This document shows positions 7,434 to 15,128 of a stretch of DNA of 64,000 bases, in pieces. Source of the stretch: Nocardioides aquaticus (GTDB lineage Bacteria > Actinomycetota > Actinomycetes > Propionibacteriales > Nocardioidaceae); the NCBI RefSeq assembly GCF_018459925.1, contig NZ_CP075371.1, positions 744,001-808,000 of the forward strand. The letters are read 5' to 3'. The notes beneath the pieces were generated by a model. That model was not told where the DNA came from. It was given only the letters and a program-made list of their open reading frames with translations, and searched no databases. The first letter of the stretch is position 1. Each line of letters begins with the position of its first letter. A program made the position numbers and the translations under genes.

Positions 7434-8135
7434 ATGGCCCTCCTCCACGCCGCCCAGCTGTCCCCGTCCAAGGCCGAGGTGGTCGGCCGGCTGCTGGCCG
7501 CCGCCCCCTGGACCCCCGCCGACGTCGACCCGTCCACCGTCACGCTCGTCGGCGCCTACCGCCTTGACGACCCGGCCGGCGAGGTCGGGATCGAGGGCCA
7601 CCTCGCCACCGTCGGGGCGGACCCGACCGTCTGGCACGTGCCGCTGACCTACCGCGCCGTCTCGCTCGAGGGCGCCGAGGACCACCTCGTCGCCGAGATG
7701 GAGCACACCGTGCTCGGCGCCCGGTACACCTACGACGCCGTCGGCGACCCCGCCTACCTCGCCTCCGTCACCGCGCTCGCCCTCACCGGCGTCGGGCAGG
7801 CCGTCGAGATGCGCCAGGACGAGCAGGGGCACTGGCAGACCCGCCCGGCCTCGGTACGCCTGGCCGGCGGCCCGCGCCCGGGTGACGCCGGGCTGGCCGC
7901 GGGGGAGTGGGCCGAGGTCGGCGCGTACTCCGGCCCCGACGTCCAGGGCACCAGCACCACGCTGCGCAGCGGCGCCTGGGAGCTGCGCGTCGAGCGCCGC
8001 CCGCAGCCGACCCAGCAGCCCTCCCGCGCCTACGACCTCACCGGCACCTGGGCCGGGCAGGAGGACCCCGCGCTGCTGGTGCGCGTCAGCGACCTCGCCA
8101 CCCCGGTGCCGCCCGAGACCGGCTTCGAGGGCTGA
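7434..8135 (+). CDS. Maltokinase N-terminal-cap-like protein (CG0192-type)
   Basis: 233 residues beginning MALLHAAQLSPSKAEVV, with LVGAYRLDDPAGEVGIEGHL, which matches the cap-like domain found at the N-terminus of actinobacterial maltokinases. No kinase domain follows, so this is a stand-alone cap homologue of unknown function. A TAGCCT -10 box at 7422-7427 lies just before the ATG, so the mRNA is probably leaderless. Confidence 0.7.
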   Translation: MALLHAAQLSPSKAEVVGRLLAAAPWTPADVDPSTVTLVGAYRLDDPAGEVGIEGHLATVGADPTVWHVPLTYRAVSLEGAEDHLVAEMEHTVLGARYTYDAVGDPAYLASVTALALTGVGQAVEMRQDEQGHWQTRPASVRLAGGPRPGDAGLAAGEWAEVGAYSGPDVQGTSTTLRSGAWELRVERRPQPTQQPSRAYDLTGTWAGQEDPALLVRVSDLATPVPPETGFEG

Positions 8136-8184
8136 GGCCGGTCCCACCCGCGCTCACCCGCCCCGCGGCCGTACGGTCGCTGCC

Positions 8185-9114
8185 ATGAAGGCCATCACTT
8201 ACAGCCAGTACGGCGGCGCCGAGGTCCTGCAGCTGACCGAGGTCGACGACCCCAAGATCGGCCCCGACTGGGTCGCGATCGACGTCAAGGCGACCTCGGT
8301 CAACCCGGTCGACTGGAAGATCGCCTCGGGCGGTCTCGACGCGATGCTGCCGACGTACTTCCCGGTCGTGCCGGGCTGGGACGTCGCCGGCGTCGTCACC
8401 GCGGTCGGGCCGTCCGTCGACGACCTGGCGGTCGGCGACGAGGTCTACGGCTACCTGCGCAAGGACGCCGTCCAGGACGGGACGTACGCCGAGAAGGTCG
8501 GCGCCCCGCAGCGCTGCGTGACCCGCAAGCCCCAGCGCGCCTCCTTCGCCGAGGCCGCCGCGATCCCGCTGGCCGGCCTCACCGCGCTGCAGTGCCTCGA
8601 CCTCGTCGGCACCACCGGCGAGGACACCGTGCTGGTGCACAGCGCCGCCGGCGGCGTCGGCATGCTCGCGGTCCAGATCGCCCGGGCCCGCGGCGCTCGC
8701 GTGATCGGCACCGCCTCGCCCGACAACCACGACTTCGTCCGCTCGCTGGGCGCCGAGCCGGTGGCGTACGGCGACGGGTTGGTCGCGGCGGTCCGCGAGC
8801 TCGCCCCCGACGGCGTGACCGCGGTCCTCGACACCCAGGGCGGCGACACCCTCACGCAGAGCGTCGAGCTGCTCGCGGACGGTGCCGCCGGCCGGATCGC
8901 CTCGGTCGCCGACCCGTCGGTCGCCGAGCACGGCGGCCGCTACGTCTTCGTGCGTCCCGACGTCGCCGACCTCACCACCCTCGCCGGGCTGGTCGACGCC
9001 GGCGAGATGCGCGTCGAGGTCGCCGAGCTGTTCCCGCTGGCCGAGACCGCCCGCGCCTGGGAGCGCAGCATGGAGGGCCACGTCCGCGGCAAGCTGGTCA
9101 TCACCGTCCCCTGA
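8185..9114 (+). CDS. Zinc-free alcohol dehydrogenase / quinone oxidoreductase (MDR family)
   Basis: 309 residues of the quinone-oxidoreductase branch of medium-chain reductases. The N-terminal GroES-like domain has TSVNPVDWKIASGG and GWDVAGVV; the Rossmann domain has the NADPH loop VHSAAGGVGMLAVQIARARGA (about residues 152-172). The Cys/His zinc ligands of classic alcohol dehydrogenases are lacking. It probably reduces quinones or activated alkenes with NADPH in the cytoplasm. TACGGT at 8172-8177 sits seven bases before the ATG, which suggests a leaderless mRNA. Confidence 0.88.
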   Translation: MKAITYSQYGGAEVLQLTEVDDPKIGPDWVAIDVKATSVNPVDWKIASGGLDAMLPTYFPVVPGWDVAGVVTAVGPSVDDLAVGDEVYGYLRKDAVQDGTYAEKVGAPQRCVTRKPQRASFAEAAAIPLAGLTALQCLDLVGTTGEDTVLVHSAAGGVGMLAVQIARARGARVIGTASPDNHDFVRSLGAEPVAYGDGLVAAVRELAPDGVTAVLDTQGGDTLTQSVELLADGAAGRIASVADPSVAEHGGRYVFVRPDVADLTTLAGLVDAGEMRVEVAELFPLAETARAWERSMEGHVRGKLVITVP

Positions 9115-9135
9115 CGGAGGTACCCGGCGGAGCCC

Positions 9136-9189
9136 CGGGACGTCATACGTCGCGCCGCCCGGCCCCGGCGCCGGTCGTATGACGTCCCG
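9136..9189 (+). repeat. Inverted repeat, family B copy 1 (GACGTCATAC arms)
   Basis: CGGGACGTCATAC (9136-9148) and its exact complement GTATGACGTCCCG (9177-9189) flank a 28-base GC-rich loop, 21 bases after the oxidoreductase stop. It is one of three such intergenic elements within 3.3 kb. Terminator or REP-like function is inferred from position. Confidence 0.85.
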
Positions 9190-9255
9190 CACTCCTGGCC
9201 ACTTCGCCCCCCAGGGGTGGCGGTACGCGCCGCGCCCGCGGGACAGGGTGGTCGC

Positions 9256-10140
9256 ATGACCTCCGAAGCAGACCAGCAGGACACCGACCAGGGCGAGCAG
9301 CTGCCCGCCCCGGGCTCTCCCGGCTCCGTGACCTCCGCCCTGCGCCAGCAGCCCGACCACGGCGAGGAGTCGTACGTCGGGCACGGGCGGCTGACCGACC
9401 AGGTCGCCCTGATCACCGGCGGCGACTCCGGGATCGGCCGGGCGGTCGCGCTCGCCTTCGCCCGGGAGGGCGCCGACGTGGCGATCGCCTACCTCGCCGA
9501 GGAGGACGAGGACGCGCAGGAGACGGCCCGCCTGGTCCGCGAGGCCGGCCGCCGCGTCCTGCTCGTCCCGGGGGACCTCACGCAGGAGGACAACTGCCAG
9601 GCGCTCGTCGACGCCACCGTCGCCGAGCTCGGCGGGATCGACGTCCTGGTGAACAACGCGGCCTACCAGATGGCGCAGACCGGCGGCATCGCCGACATCA
9701 CCACCGAGCAGCTCGACCGCGTCATGCGCACCAACCTCTACGCGCTGTTCTGGATGTGCCTGAAGGCGCTGCCGCACCTGCGCCCGGGCTCCTCGATCAT
9801 CAACACCAGCTCGGTGCAGGCCTCCTCGCCGGCCCCGGCGCTGCTCGACTACGCCACCACCAAGGCCGGCATCGTGAACTTCACCCGCGGCCTGGCCACC
9901 AGCCTCGCCGAACAGGGGATCCGGGTGAACGCGGTCGCCCCCGGCCCGATCTGGACGCCCCTCATCCCCGCGACCATGCCGGCCGAGCAGGTCGCCGAGT
10001 TCGGGGAGCAGACGCCGATGGGTCGGGCCGGCCAGCCCGCCGAGGTGGCCACGGCGTTCGTCTACCTCGCCTCGAGCGACGCCAGCTACGTCACCGGCGA
10101 GGTCGTGGCGGTGACCGGCGGGCTCCCCGTCCCGGCCTGA
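9256..10140 (+). CDS. SDR family oxidoreductase (YdaD/YghA-type)
   Basis: 294 residues. After a roughly 45-residue hydrophilic N-terminal extension comes a classical SDR: cofactor loop TGGDSGIGRAVA, the NNAA motif, catalytic Ser in NTSSVQAS and the Y-x3-K pair in YATTKAGI. The C-terminal substrate loop is VAPGPIWTPL. The long N-terminal extension and the TGGDSGIGRA signature fit the stress-induced YdaD/YghA group. The substrate is unknown. Family B repeats flank it on both sides. Confidence 0.9.
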   Translation: MTSEADQQDTDQGEQLPAPGSPGSVTSALRQQPDHGEESYVGHGRLTDQVALITGGDSGIGRAVALAFAREGADVAIAYLAEEDEDAQETARLVREAGRRVLLVPGDLTQEDNCQALVDATVAELGGIDVLVNNAAYQMAQTGGIADITTEQLDRVMRTNLYALFWMCLKALPHLRPGSSIINTSSVQASSPAPALLDYATTKAGIVNFTRGLATSLAEQGIRVNAVAPGPIWTPLIPATMPAEQVAEFGEQTPMGRAGQPAEVATAFVYLASSDASYVTGEVVAVTGGLPVPA

Positions 10141-10162
10141 CCGGCCGTCCGCCCGGGCCGCG

Positions 10163-10215
10163 CGGGACGTCATACCTCGCGCGGACCGGGTCCCGCCCCA
10201 GCCGTATGACGTCCC
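10163..10215 (+). repeat. Inverted repeat, family B copy 2
   Basis: CGGGACGTCATAC (10163-10175) pairs with GTATGACGTCCC (10204-10215) around a 28-base loop. It lies 22 bases after the SDR stop, the same spacing as copy 1 after its gene, and 17 bases before the next start. Confidence 0.85.
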
Positions 10216-10231
10216 ACCAGCAGGAGACCGG

Positions 10232-10561
10232 ATGACCGACCCCGACGACACGACCGAGACCGACGACGGCTTCTGGTCCGGCGACGACACCAGCCAGACC
10301 GCGGCCCAGACCGCCGAGAGCCGGCGCACCAGGGGCACCGGCCACTCAACCAACGACTCCGCCGACGACTCCGCCGACGACTCCGCCGACGACTCCGCCG
10401 ACGACTCCACCGACGACTCCACCGACGACTCCACCGACGACTCCACCGACGACTCCACCGACGACTCCACCGACGACTCCACCGACGACTCCACCGACGA
10501 CTCCACCGACGACTCCACCGACGACTCGGCGTCCGACTCCACCGCAGACGACGGCAGCTGA
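10232..10561 (+). CDS. Low-complexity Asp-Ser-Thr repeat protein
   Basis: 109 residues. A 42-residue acidic and polar head (including DDGFWSGDD) leads into a tetrapeptide repeat, first DDSA then DDST, about 14 units in all, encoded by a near-perfect 12-base tandem repeat. There is no signal peptide or TM segment. The protein would be extremely acidic and disordered; calcium binding or a charge role is possible but not shown. CAGGAG 11 bases before the ATG supports translation. The opposite strand is also open over the repeat, which is expected for such a repeat. Confidence 0.6.
   Translation: MTDPDDTTETDDGFWSGDDTSQTAAQTAESRRTRGTGHSTNDSADDSADDSADDSADDSTDDSTDDSTDDSTDDSTDDSTDDSTDDSTDDSTDDSTDDSASDSTADDGS
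10352..10528 (+). repeat. 12-base tandem repeat (GACGACTCCACC/GCC)
   Basis: About 14 consecutive 12-base units inside the gene at 10232. The first four end in GCC and the later ones in ACC. The low divergence suggests recent expansion by slippage or recombination, so copy number may vary between isolates. Confidence 0.9.
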
Positions 10562-10709
10562 CCGGCGCCCCCCGCGGCGCCGCGCGCGTCACGTTCCCCG
10601 TCGTTCCCCGTCGTTCCCCGGACACCGCCCCGCCGACCCCCTAGCCTGGATCCGCCCCCGCACCCTCCCGCCGCGCCCGCGGCACCCCCCGCCGTACCCG
10701 GAGCCCCCC

Positions 10710-12317
10710 GTGCCCGCACCCCCAGCACCCCTGCTCCGGCACCGTCCCCTCGTCGTCGGGCTGCTCGCGCTGGTCGCCGTGGTGGTCGTGGCCCTGGTGA
10801 CCGCGCTGCTCACCGGTCCCGGGCCGAGCGCCCCGACCGGCGCCACCTCCGCCGACGACCGCACCCAGCTCCCGACCCCGGGCGCGATCGCCGCGGCGGC
10901 GCCCGCGCCGGTCCAGGCGGACCCGCCGCACCCCGTCGTGCGCGGCGCCCGCCTCGTCGACGCCCGCACCGGTGACCCGCTCCGGCTCGCCGGGGTCAAC
11001 CGCTCCGGCGCGGAGTACGCCTGCATCCAGGACTTCGGCTTCTTCGACGGCCCCGTCGACGACGCCGCCATCGCCCGGATCGTCGCCTGGGGCACCAACG
11101 TGGTGCGGGTCCCGCTCAACTCCACCTGCTGGCTCGGCATCAACGGGGCCCCCGCGCGCTGGTCCGGCGCGGCCTACCGCGGCCAGGTCGACGCCCTCGT
11201 CGACCGCCTGCACGCCCAGGGCCAGGCCGTGATCCTCGACCTGCACTGGTCCGCGCCCGGCACCCGCCAGGCCACCGAGCAGACCGTCGCGCCGGACGCC
11301 GACCACGCCCCCGACTTCTGGCGCAGCGTCGCCCGCCGGTACGCCGACGACCCCGCGGTGATGTTCGAGCTCTTCAACGAGCCCCGCGACATCTCCTGGG
11401 GCTGCTGGCGCGACGGGTGCACGACCCCGGAGGGCTGGCGCGCGGTCGGCCACCAGCGGCTCGTCGACGTCGTCCGCGCCACCGGCGCCCGTCAGCCGAT
11501 CGTGCTCGACGGCCTCAACTACGGCGGCGACCTCTCGGCCTGGGCCGAGTACGAGCCCACCGACCCGCTCGACCAGCTGGTCGCCGGGTGGCACATCTAC
11601 AACTTCTCGCAGTGCGGCGTGGAGTCCTGCTGGGACGCCACCGCCGGCCGCCTGTCCCGGACCACGCCCGTGCTGCTCACCGAGACCGGGCAGGACGGCT
11701 GCCGCGGCGACTTCCTGCGCGCACTGCTGCCCTGGGCCGACCGCCACCAGATCGGCTACCTCGGCTGGGCCTGGAACGCCGCCGACTGCTCGGCCGGCCC
11801 GTCGCTGATCTCCGACTACGACGGCACCCCGACGGCGTACGGCCGGGTCTTCCGCGACCACCTCGCCGCCACCGCGCCGGACCCCGACGACCCGGACCCC
11901 GACGCACCGAGCGTTCGGATGGACTTCGAGCGGGCCGGCACCCAGGGCTGGGCCGTCACCGCGGGTCGCGGCACGGTCGCCCGGACCACCGCCGGCCCCG
12001 TCCGCGGCCGGGCGTCCCTGGCGCTGACCAGCCGCTCCGCCACCACCACCGCCACGACTCGCCGAGTGAGCGGGCTCGCGCCCGGCGACGTGGCGACCCT
12101 GCGGGTGCGGCCCCTGGGGCGGGGCGCTGCCCCCGCCGTACGCCCGGTGCTCGCCACCGCCGACGGCCTCACCGTCCTCGCCCCGCAGCGGCTGCGGAAG
12201 CAGGCCTGGCGCACGGTCACCGTCACCGTCCCGGCCGACCTCGCCGCCCCGGCCGCGCTCGGGCTGCGGACGAAGGGTGCCGGCGTCCGGCTGCTCGTCG
12301 ACGACGTCGCCTGGTAG
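10710..12317 (+). CDS. Secreted glycoside hydrolase family 5 (cellulase-like) enzyme
   Basis: 535 residues. An N-terminal TM or uncleaved signal (VVGLLALVAVVVVALVTALL, about residues 14-33) precedes a GH5 TIM barrel. Catalytic acid/base Glu224 is in FELFNEPRD and the nucleophile Glu325 in LLTETGQDG; other GH5 markers are LAGVNRSGAEY, LDLHW and GWHIYNF. Cys pairs (for example WGCWRDGC) fit an extracellular protein. The last 140 residues look like a beta-sandwich carbohydrate-binding module (MDFERAGTQGW..). It probably cleaves a beta-glucan or mannan; specificity is not readable. Confidence 0.88.
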   Translation: MPAPPAPLLRHRPLVVGLLALVAVVVVALVTALLTGPGPSAPTGATSADDRTQLPTPGAIAAAAPAPVQADPPHPVVRGARLVDARTGDPLRLAGVNRSGAEYACIQDFGFFDGPVDDAAIARIVAWGTNVVRVPLNSTCWLGINGAPARWSGAAYRGQVDALVDRLHAQGQAVILDLHWSAPGTRQATEQTVAPDADHAPDFWRSVARRYADDPAVMFELFNEPRDISWGCWRDGCTTPEGWRAVGHQRLVDVVRATGARQPIVLDGLNYGGDLSAWAEYEPTDPLDQLVAGWHIYNFSQCGVESCWDATAGRLSRTTPVLLTETGQDGCRGDFLRALLPWADRHQIGYLGWAWNAADCSAGPSLISDYDGTPTAYGRVFRDHLAATAPDPDDPDPDAPSVRMDFERAGTQGWAVTAGRGTVARTTAGPVRGRASLALTSRSATTTATTRRVSGLAPGDVATLRVRPLGRGAAPAVRPVLATADGLTVLAPQRLRKQAWRTVTVTVPADLAAPAALGLRTKGAGVRLLVDDVAW

Positions 12318-12319
12318 CC

Positions 12320-12429
12320 CGGGACGTCATACCCCGCGCCGCTCGGCGCAGGCACCAGCCGTATGACGTCCCGCGCCCGCGCCCGCGCCCCGCGCCGCTC
12401 GGCGCGGGCACCAGCCGTATGACGTCCCG
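12320..12429 (+). repeat. Inverted repeat, family B copy 3, with duplicated right arm
   Basis: The left arm CGGGACGTCATAC (12320-12332) faces two copies of the right arm GTATGACGTCCCG (12361-12373 and 12417-12429). The roughly 56-base segment with the loop CGCGCCGCTCGGCGC is tandemly duplicated. It starts three bases after the GH5 stop and lies between convergent genes. Confidence 0.85.
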
Positions 12430-12479
12430 CGCCCACGCCCACGCCCGCGCCCTCGCCCCTCGCCCCACGCCCCGCGGGC

Positions 12480-13166
12480 TCAGCCGCCCGGCATCGTCCG
12501 GGTCACGACCAGCTCCTGCGCGACGTCGCGCACCTTGCGGTTGAGGTCCTGCGAGAGCCTCGACAGCACGGCGAAGGCCCGGTCGGGCTCGAGGTCGAAG
12601 CGCTCCATCACGATCCCCACGGCCTGGCCGATGACGGTCCGGGAGTCCAGCGCGATCTCAAGGTTCTCGATCTTCTGCGACGACACCACGGCCAGCGCGG
12701 CGTGCGCGGCCAGCGCCGCGCCGGTGTCGCGGTCGTGCTCGTCGAAGGAGCCCGGCTCGGTGGAGTAGAGGTTCAGGGCCCCCACGACGTCGTGGTGGGC
12801 GAACAGCCGGAAGGCCATCATCGAGCGGATGCCGGTCTCCTCGACCGTGCGCGGGCCCCACACGGGCCAGCGCGGGTCGTGCGCGAGGTCGGCGGAGTGG
12901 ACCCACTCGTGCTGGCGGATGGCGTCGAGGCAGGGGCCCTGGTCGAACTCGTACTGCAGCTCGTCGACCCGCTGCACCACCGGGTCGCTGGTGGCCGGCG
13001 AGGTGATCACGCCACGCCGGTTGAGGGAGATGCCGGCGTGCCGGCACCCGTCGACCATCTGCACGGCGAGCTGCGCCACCCGGTCCAGGGTGTCCTGCGA
13101 GCCGGTCTCGCGCTGCAGCGCGCGGGCGGCGGTCACGAGGGACTCGGCCAGTGCGCTCTCCGTCAT
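12480..13166 (-). CDS. GAF and ANTAR domain regulator
   Basis: 228 residues: a GAF domain (about 15-160; FDQGPCLDAIRQHEWVHSAD) followed by an ANTAR RNA-binding domain (about 165-225; IGQAVGIVMERFDLEPDRAF). ANTAR proteins bind paired hexaloop hairpins in mRNAs to prevent termination. The ATG at 13166 has GGGAG ahead; an in-frame ATG at 13238 would overlap the upstream LuxR stop (TGATG) and add 24 residues, so coupling is possible. The GAF domain may sense a small ligand or redox state. Confidence 0.92.
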   Translation of the reverse strand: MTESALAESLVTAARALQRETGSQDTLDRVAQLAVQMVDGCRHAGISLNRRGVITSPATSDPVVQRVDELQYEFDQGPCLDAIRQHEWVHSADLAHDPRWPVWGPRTVEETGIRSMMAFRLFAHHDVVGALNLYSTEPGSFDEHDRDTGAALAAHAALAVVSSQKIENLEIALDSRTVIGQAVGIVMERFDLEPDRAFAVLSRLSQDLNRKVRDVAQELVVTRTMPGG

Positions 13167-13237
13167 CCACCCACGCTCCCACGTCCCGGACGGGCTGGGG
13201 GGCGCCCGCCGCCACGGCCCGGGCGGGGCGTCGTCCA

Positions 13238-13909
13238 TCAGGACGTCCCGGCCACGGCGGGCGGCACCACGCGCAGGGTGGGGACGTCCACCCACGGCGA
13301 CGGGGTGGGGTCGAAGCCGTGCCCCAGCGCCCAGATCACGGCCTGTGAGCGGGTGGTAGCCCCGATCTTGCGGTAGGCGGAGCGGATGTAGGTCTTGACC
13401 GTGTTGATGCTGACGTAGGCCTCCGCGGCGATCTCCGCGTTGGTCAGGCCGCGGCTCACCATCGCGATCACCTCGGACTCCCGCACGCTCAGGCCGTGCG
13501 CCGCGCCCCGCCAGGGCAGGGCGTCGTACGGCGCGCGCCGCTCGCCCGGTCGCACCGTCTCCCCGGCGTGGACCCGCTCGACGGCGTCGACGAGCTCGGT
13601 GGCCGTGCTGGACTTGACCAGGTAGCCGTCGGCACCGGCGGCGAACGCCACCGCCACCAGGTCGGCGTCGCCGCGCCAGCTGAAGACGATCAGCCTCGCG
13701 CGGGGACGACCGAGGACCCGGCGCGGGTCGGGCGAGCCCGGCTGGGGTCCGGTGAAGGGGTCGTGGAGGACGACGTCGACGGCGAGCGCGGCGACGGGTG
13801 CCAGCGGCCCCGCGAGCAGGCGGACCCGGTCGGCGTACGGCGCGAGGACGGTGCCGAGTCCGGCGAGGACCAGGGGGTGGTCCTCGACGAGGGCGACGGT
13901 GACGGGCAT
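13238..13909 (-). CDS. LuxR/NarL-family response regulator
   Basis: 223 residues. The receiver has the acidic pair in VALVEDHPLV, a likely phosphoacceptor Asp in VDVVLHDPF and the conserved Lys in GADGYLVKSS. The C-terminal LuxR helix-turn-helix is clear (LSVRESEVIAMVSRGLTNAEIA then VSINTVKTYIRSAYRKIG). No partner kinase is adjacent. It is upstream of the GAF-ANTAR gene on the same strand with a possible TGATG junction, so the two may form one signalling operon. Confidence 0.92.
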   Translation of the reverse strand: MPVTVALVEDHPLVLAGLGTVLAPYADRVRLLAGPLAPVAALAVDVVLHDPFTGPQPGSPDPRRVLGRPRARLIVFSWRGDADLVAVAFAAGADGYLVKSSTATELVDAVERVHAGETVRPGERRAPYDALPWRGAAHGLSVRESEVIAMVSRGLTNAEIAAEAYVSINTVKTYIRSAYRKIGATTRSQAVIWALGHGFDPTPSPWVDVPTLRVVPPAVAGTS

Positions 13910-14019
13910 CGACGGACCTAGGGGGTGCGGCTGCGACGCTCGCGCGGGGTTGGCGCGACCGGGCCGGGCCCGGGCAGCGCTCCGAGACTAGCCCTTCCCC
14001 TCGGCCCCGGCTGGTGATC

Positions 14020-14811
14020 TCACCAGCGGGGACGCTGCTCCCCGGGGTCGACGCCGGCGAGCACCGGCACCACCTGCTCGGCCAGGAGGACGCAGACGCG
14101 GCGCTGCTCGACCGTCGGGTAGGTGGCCGCCACGGAGCCGATGACGAACTGGCCCACGAGGTCGGGCCCGCGACGGACCGGCAGCGTGGTCTCCTCCATC
14201 ACCGGGAGCCCGCCCCGGTCGACGTCGACGACGTGGCCGGCCCACACCACGGTGCCGTCCGGCTCCAGGACCGCGTGGCGGGGGTCGAGCAGGGCGACCG
14301 GCTCGAAGTGGCAGTCGGTGACGTCGAGCACCGTACGGATCTGCTCGGCCACCCGGGCGCACAGCGCGTCGGCGGGCAGGTCGCGCACCGCGGCCAGCCC
14401 GGCCACCTCGATCACCCCGTCGAGGTAGCCCTCCCGGCGGCTGGCCCGCTCCTGCTGCCGGCGGCCCCACAGGGCCAGCTCCGAGACCGCCGCCCCGATC
14501 AGCACCAGCAGCACGGTGATCTCGACGTTGTCCCGGTCGCGGATGGTCAGGCTGTAGAAGGGCCGGGTCAGGAAGTAGTCGAACCAGACGCCGCAGGACA
14601 CCGCGGCGACGAGGCCGGCCGCCCGGTCCCCGGCGGCGGCCACGGCGACCACGGCGGCCACCAGGACGAGGCAGGCGGACGTCGGGGGGACCGCGTCCCG
14701 CACGCCCGCCAGCGCTCCGGCCACCACGACCGGGACCACCGCCGCGACCAGCACCAGCACGGCCCGCGACGGCGGGCGGACGCCGTCCGGGAACCACCGT
14801 CGGCCGGTCAT
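14020..14811 (-). CDS. DUF4118 membrane protein (KdpD transmembrane-domain homologue)
   Basis: 263 residues. Four closely spaced TM segments (about residues 19-130) match the DUF4118 module of KdpD, including FDYFLTRPFYSLTIRD. A cytoplasmic GAF-like region follows. No histidine-kinase core is present. It is divergent from kdpF, and the shared intergenic region carries repeated GTCAAG boxes, so it probably responds to the same potassium signal. The start at 14811 is chosen because the longer frame would run through the operator region. Confidence 0.8.
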   Translation of the reverse strand: MTGRRWFPDGVRPPSRAVLVLVAAVVPVVVAGALAGVRDAVPPTSACLVLVAAVVAVAAAGDRAAGLVAAVSCGVWFDYFLTRPFYSLTIRDRDNVEITVLLVLIGAAVSELALWGRRQQERASRREGYLDGVIEVAGLAAVRDLPADALCARVAEQIRTVLDVTDCHFEPVALLDPRHAVLEPDGTVVWAGHVVDVDRGGLPVMEETTLPVRRGPDLVGQFVIGSVAATYPTVEQRRVCVLLAEQVVPVLAGVDPGEQRPRW

Positions 14812-14886
14812 GACGGGACTGTCGTGGTCGAGGTCATCCTCCGACGCTAGGACGGTCCGGGCCGCCTGCGGCCGGTCCTCACGCTT

Positions 14887-15007
14887 CCTTGACGCTCGGT
14901 GGCCCGACCTTGATCCCGCCTTGACGCCCGGCCGCGCCGTGGCCCGGGTCACACCGTCGCGCGGATCGCGTCAAGGAACGGCCCGCGACCGTCAAGGAAG
15001 CGTCAAG
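14887..15007. promoter_or_regulatory. Two triplets of GTCAAG boxes: likely KdpE operators
   Basis: On the minus strand, GTCAAG or ATCAAG sits at 14888, 14909 and 14920; on the plus strand GTCAAG sits at 14970, 14991 and 15002. In both triplets the boxes are 21 and then 11 bases apart, that is, on helical-turn multiples, as for OmpR/PhoB-type regulators. One triplet faces the DUF4118 gene and the other faces kdpF. KdpE, encoded in the same locus, is the obvious candidate; this is inference. Confidence 0.65.
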
Positions 15008-15047
15008 AGGGTGCGGTCACGACCTCCGGCCGGACTACGAATGACCC

Positions 15048-15128
15048 GTGACCGACCTCCTCTACCTCTCCCTCACCGTCGGGGCCTTCCTCGCGCTCGC
15101 CCTCCTGACCCGCGTCCTCGACCGGTGA
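15048..15128 (+). CDS. kdpF: KdpF small subunit of the potassium pump
   Basis: 26 residues ([20 protein letters not shown] then TRVLDR), a single TM helix, typical of KdpF, which stabilises the KdpFABC complex in the membrane. GTG start; its stop overlaps the kdpA GTG by four bases (GTGA). Too short for normal gene calling but placed exactly where kdpF belongs. The last GTCAAG box ends 40 bases before the start. Confidence 0.9.
   Translation: MTDLLYLSLTVGAFLALALLTRVLDR

Noticed and set aside
10352..10528. CRISPR-like regular repeat
   Set aside because: Units are 12 bases without spacers and are in frame in a coding sequence. It is a protein-coding tandem repeat.
8086..10728. 880-codon open frame on the minus strand with ESSV/ESSA repeats
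   Set aside because: It runs antisense across three well-supported genes. The repeat is only the complement of the DDST-coding 12-base repeat, and high GC makes long antisense frames common here.
9136..12429. GACGTCATAC elements as phage or integron attachment sites
   Set aside because: No integrase, transposase or tRNA gene is nearby, and each copy is a complete inverted repeat following a gene end. A repeat or terminator family fits better.
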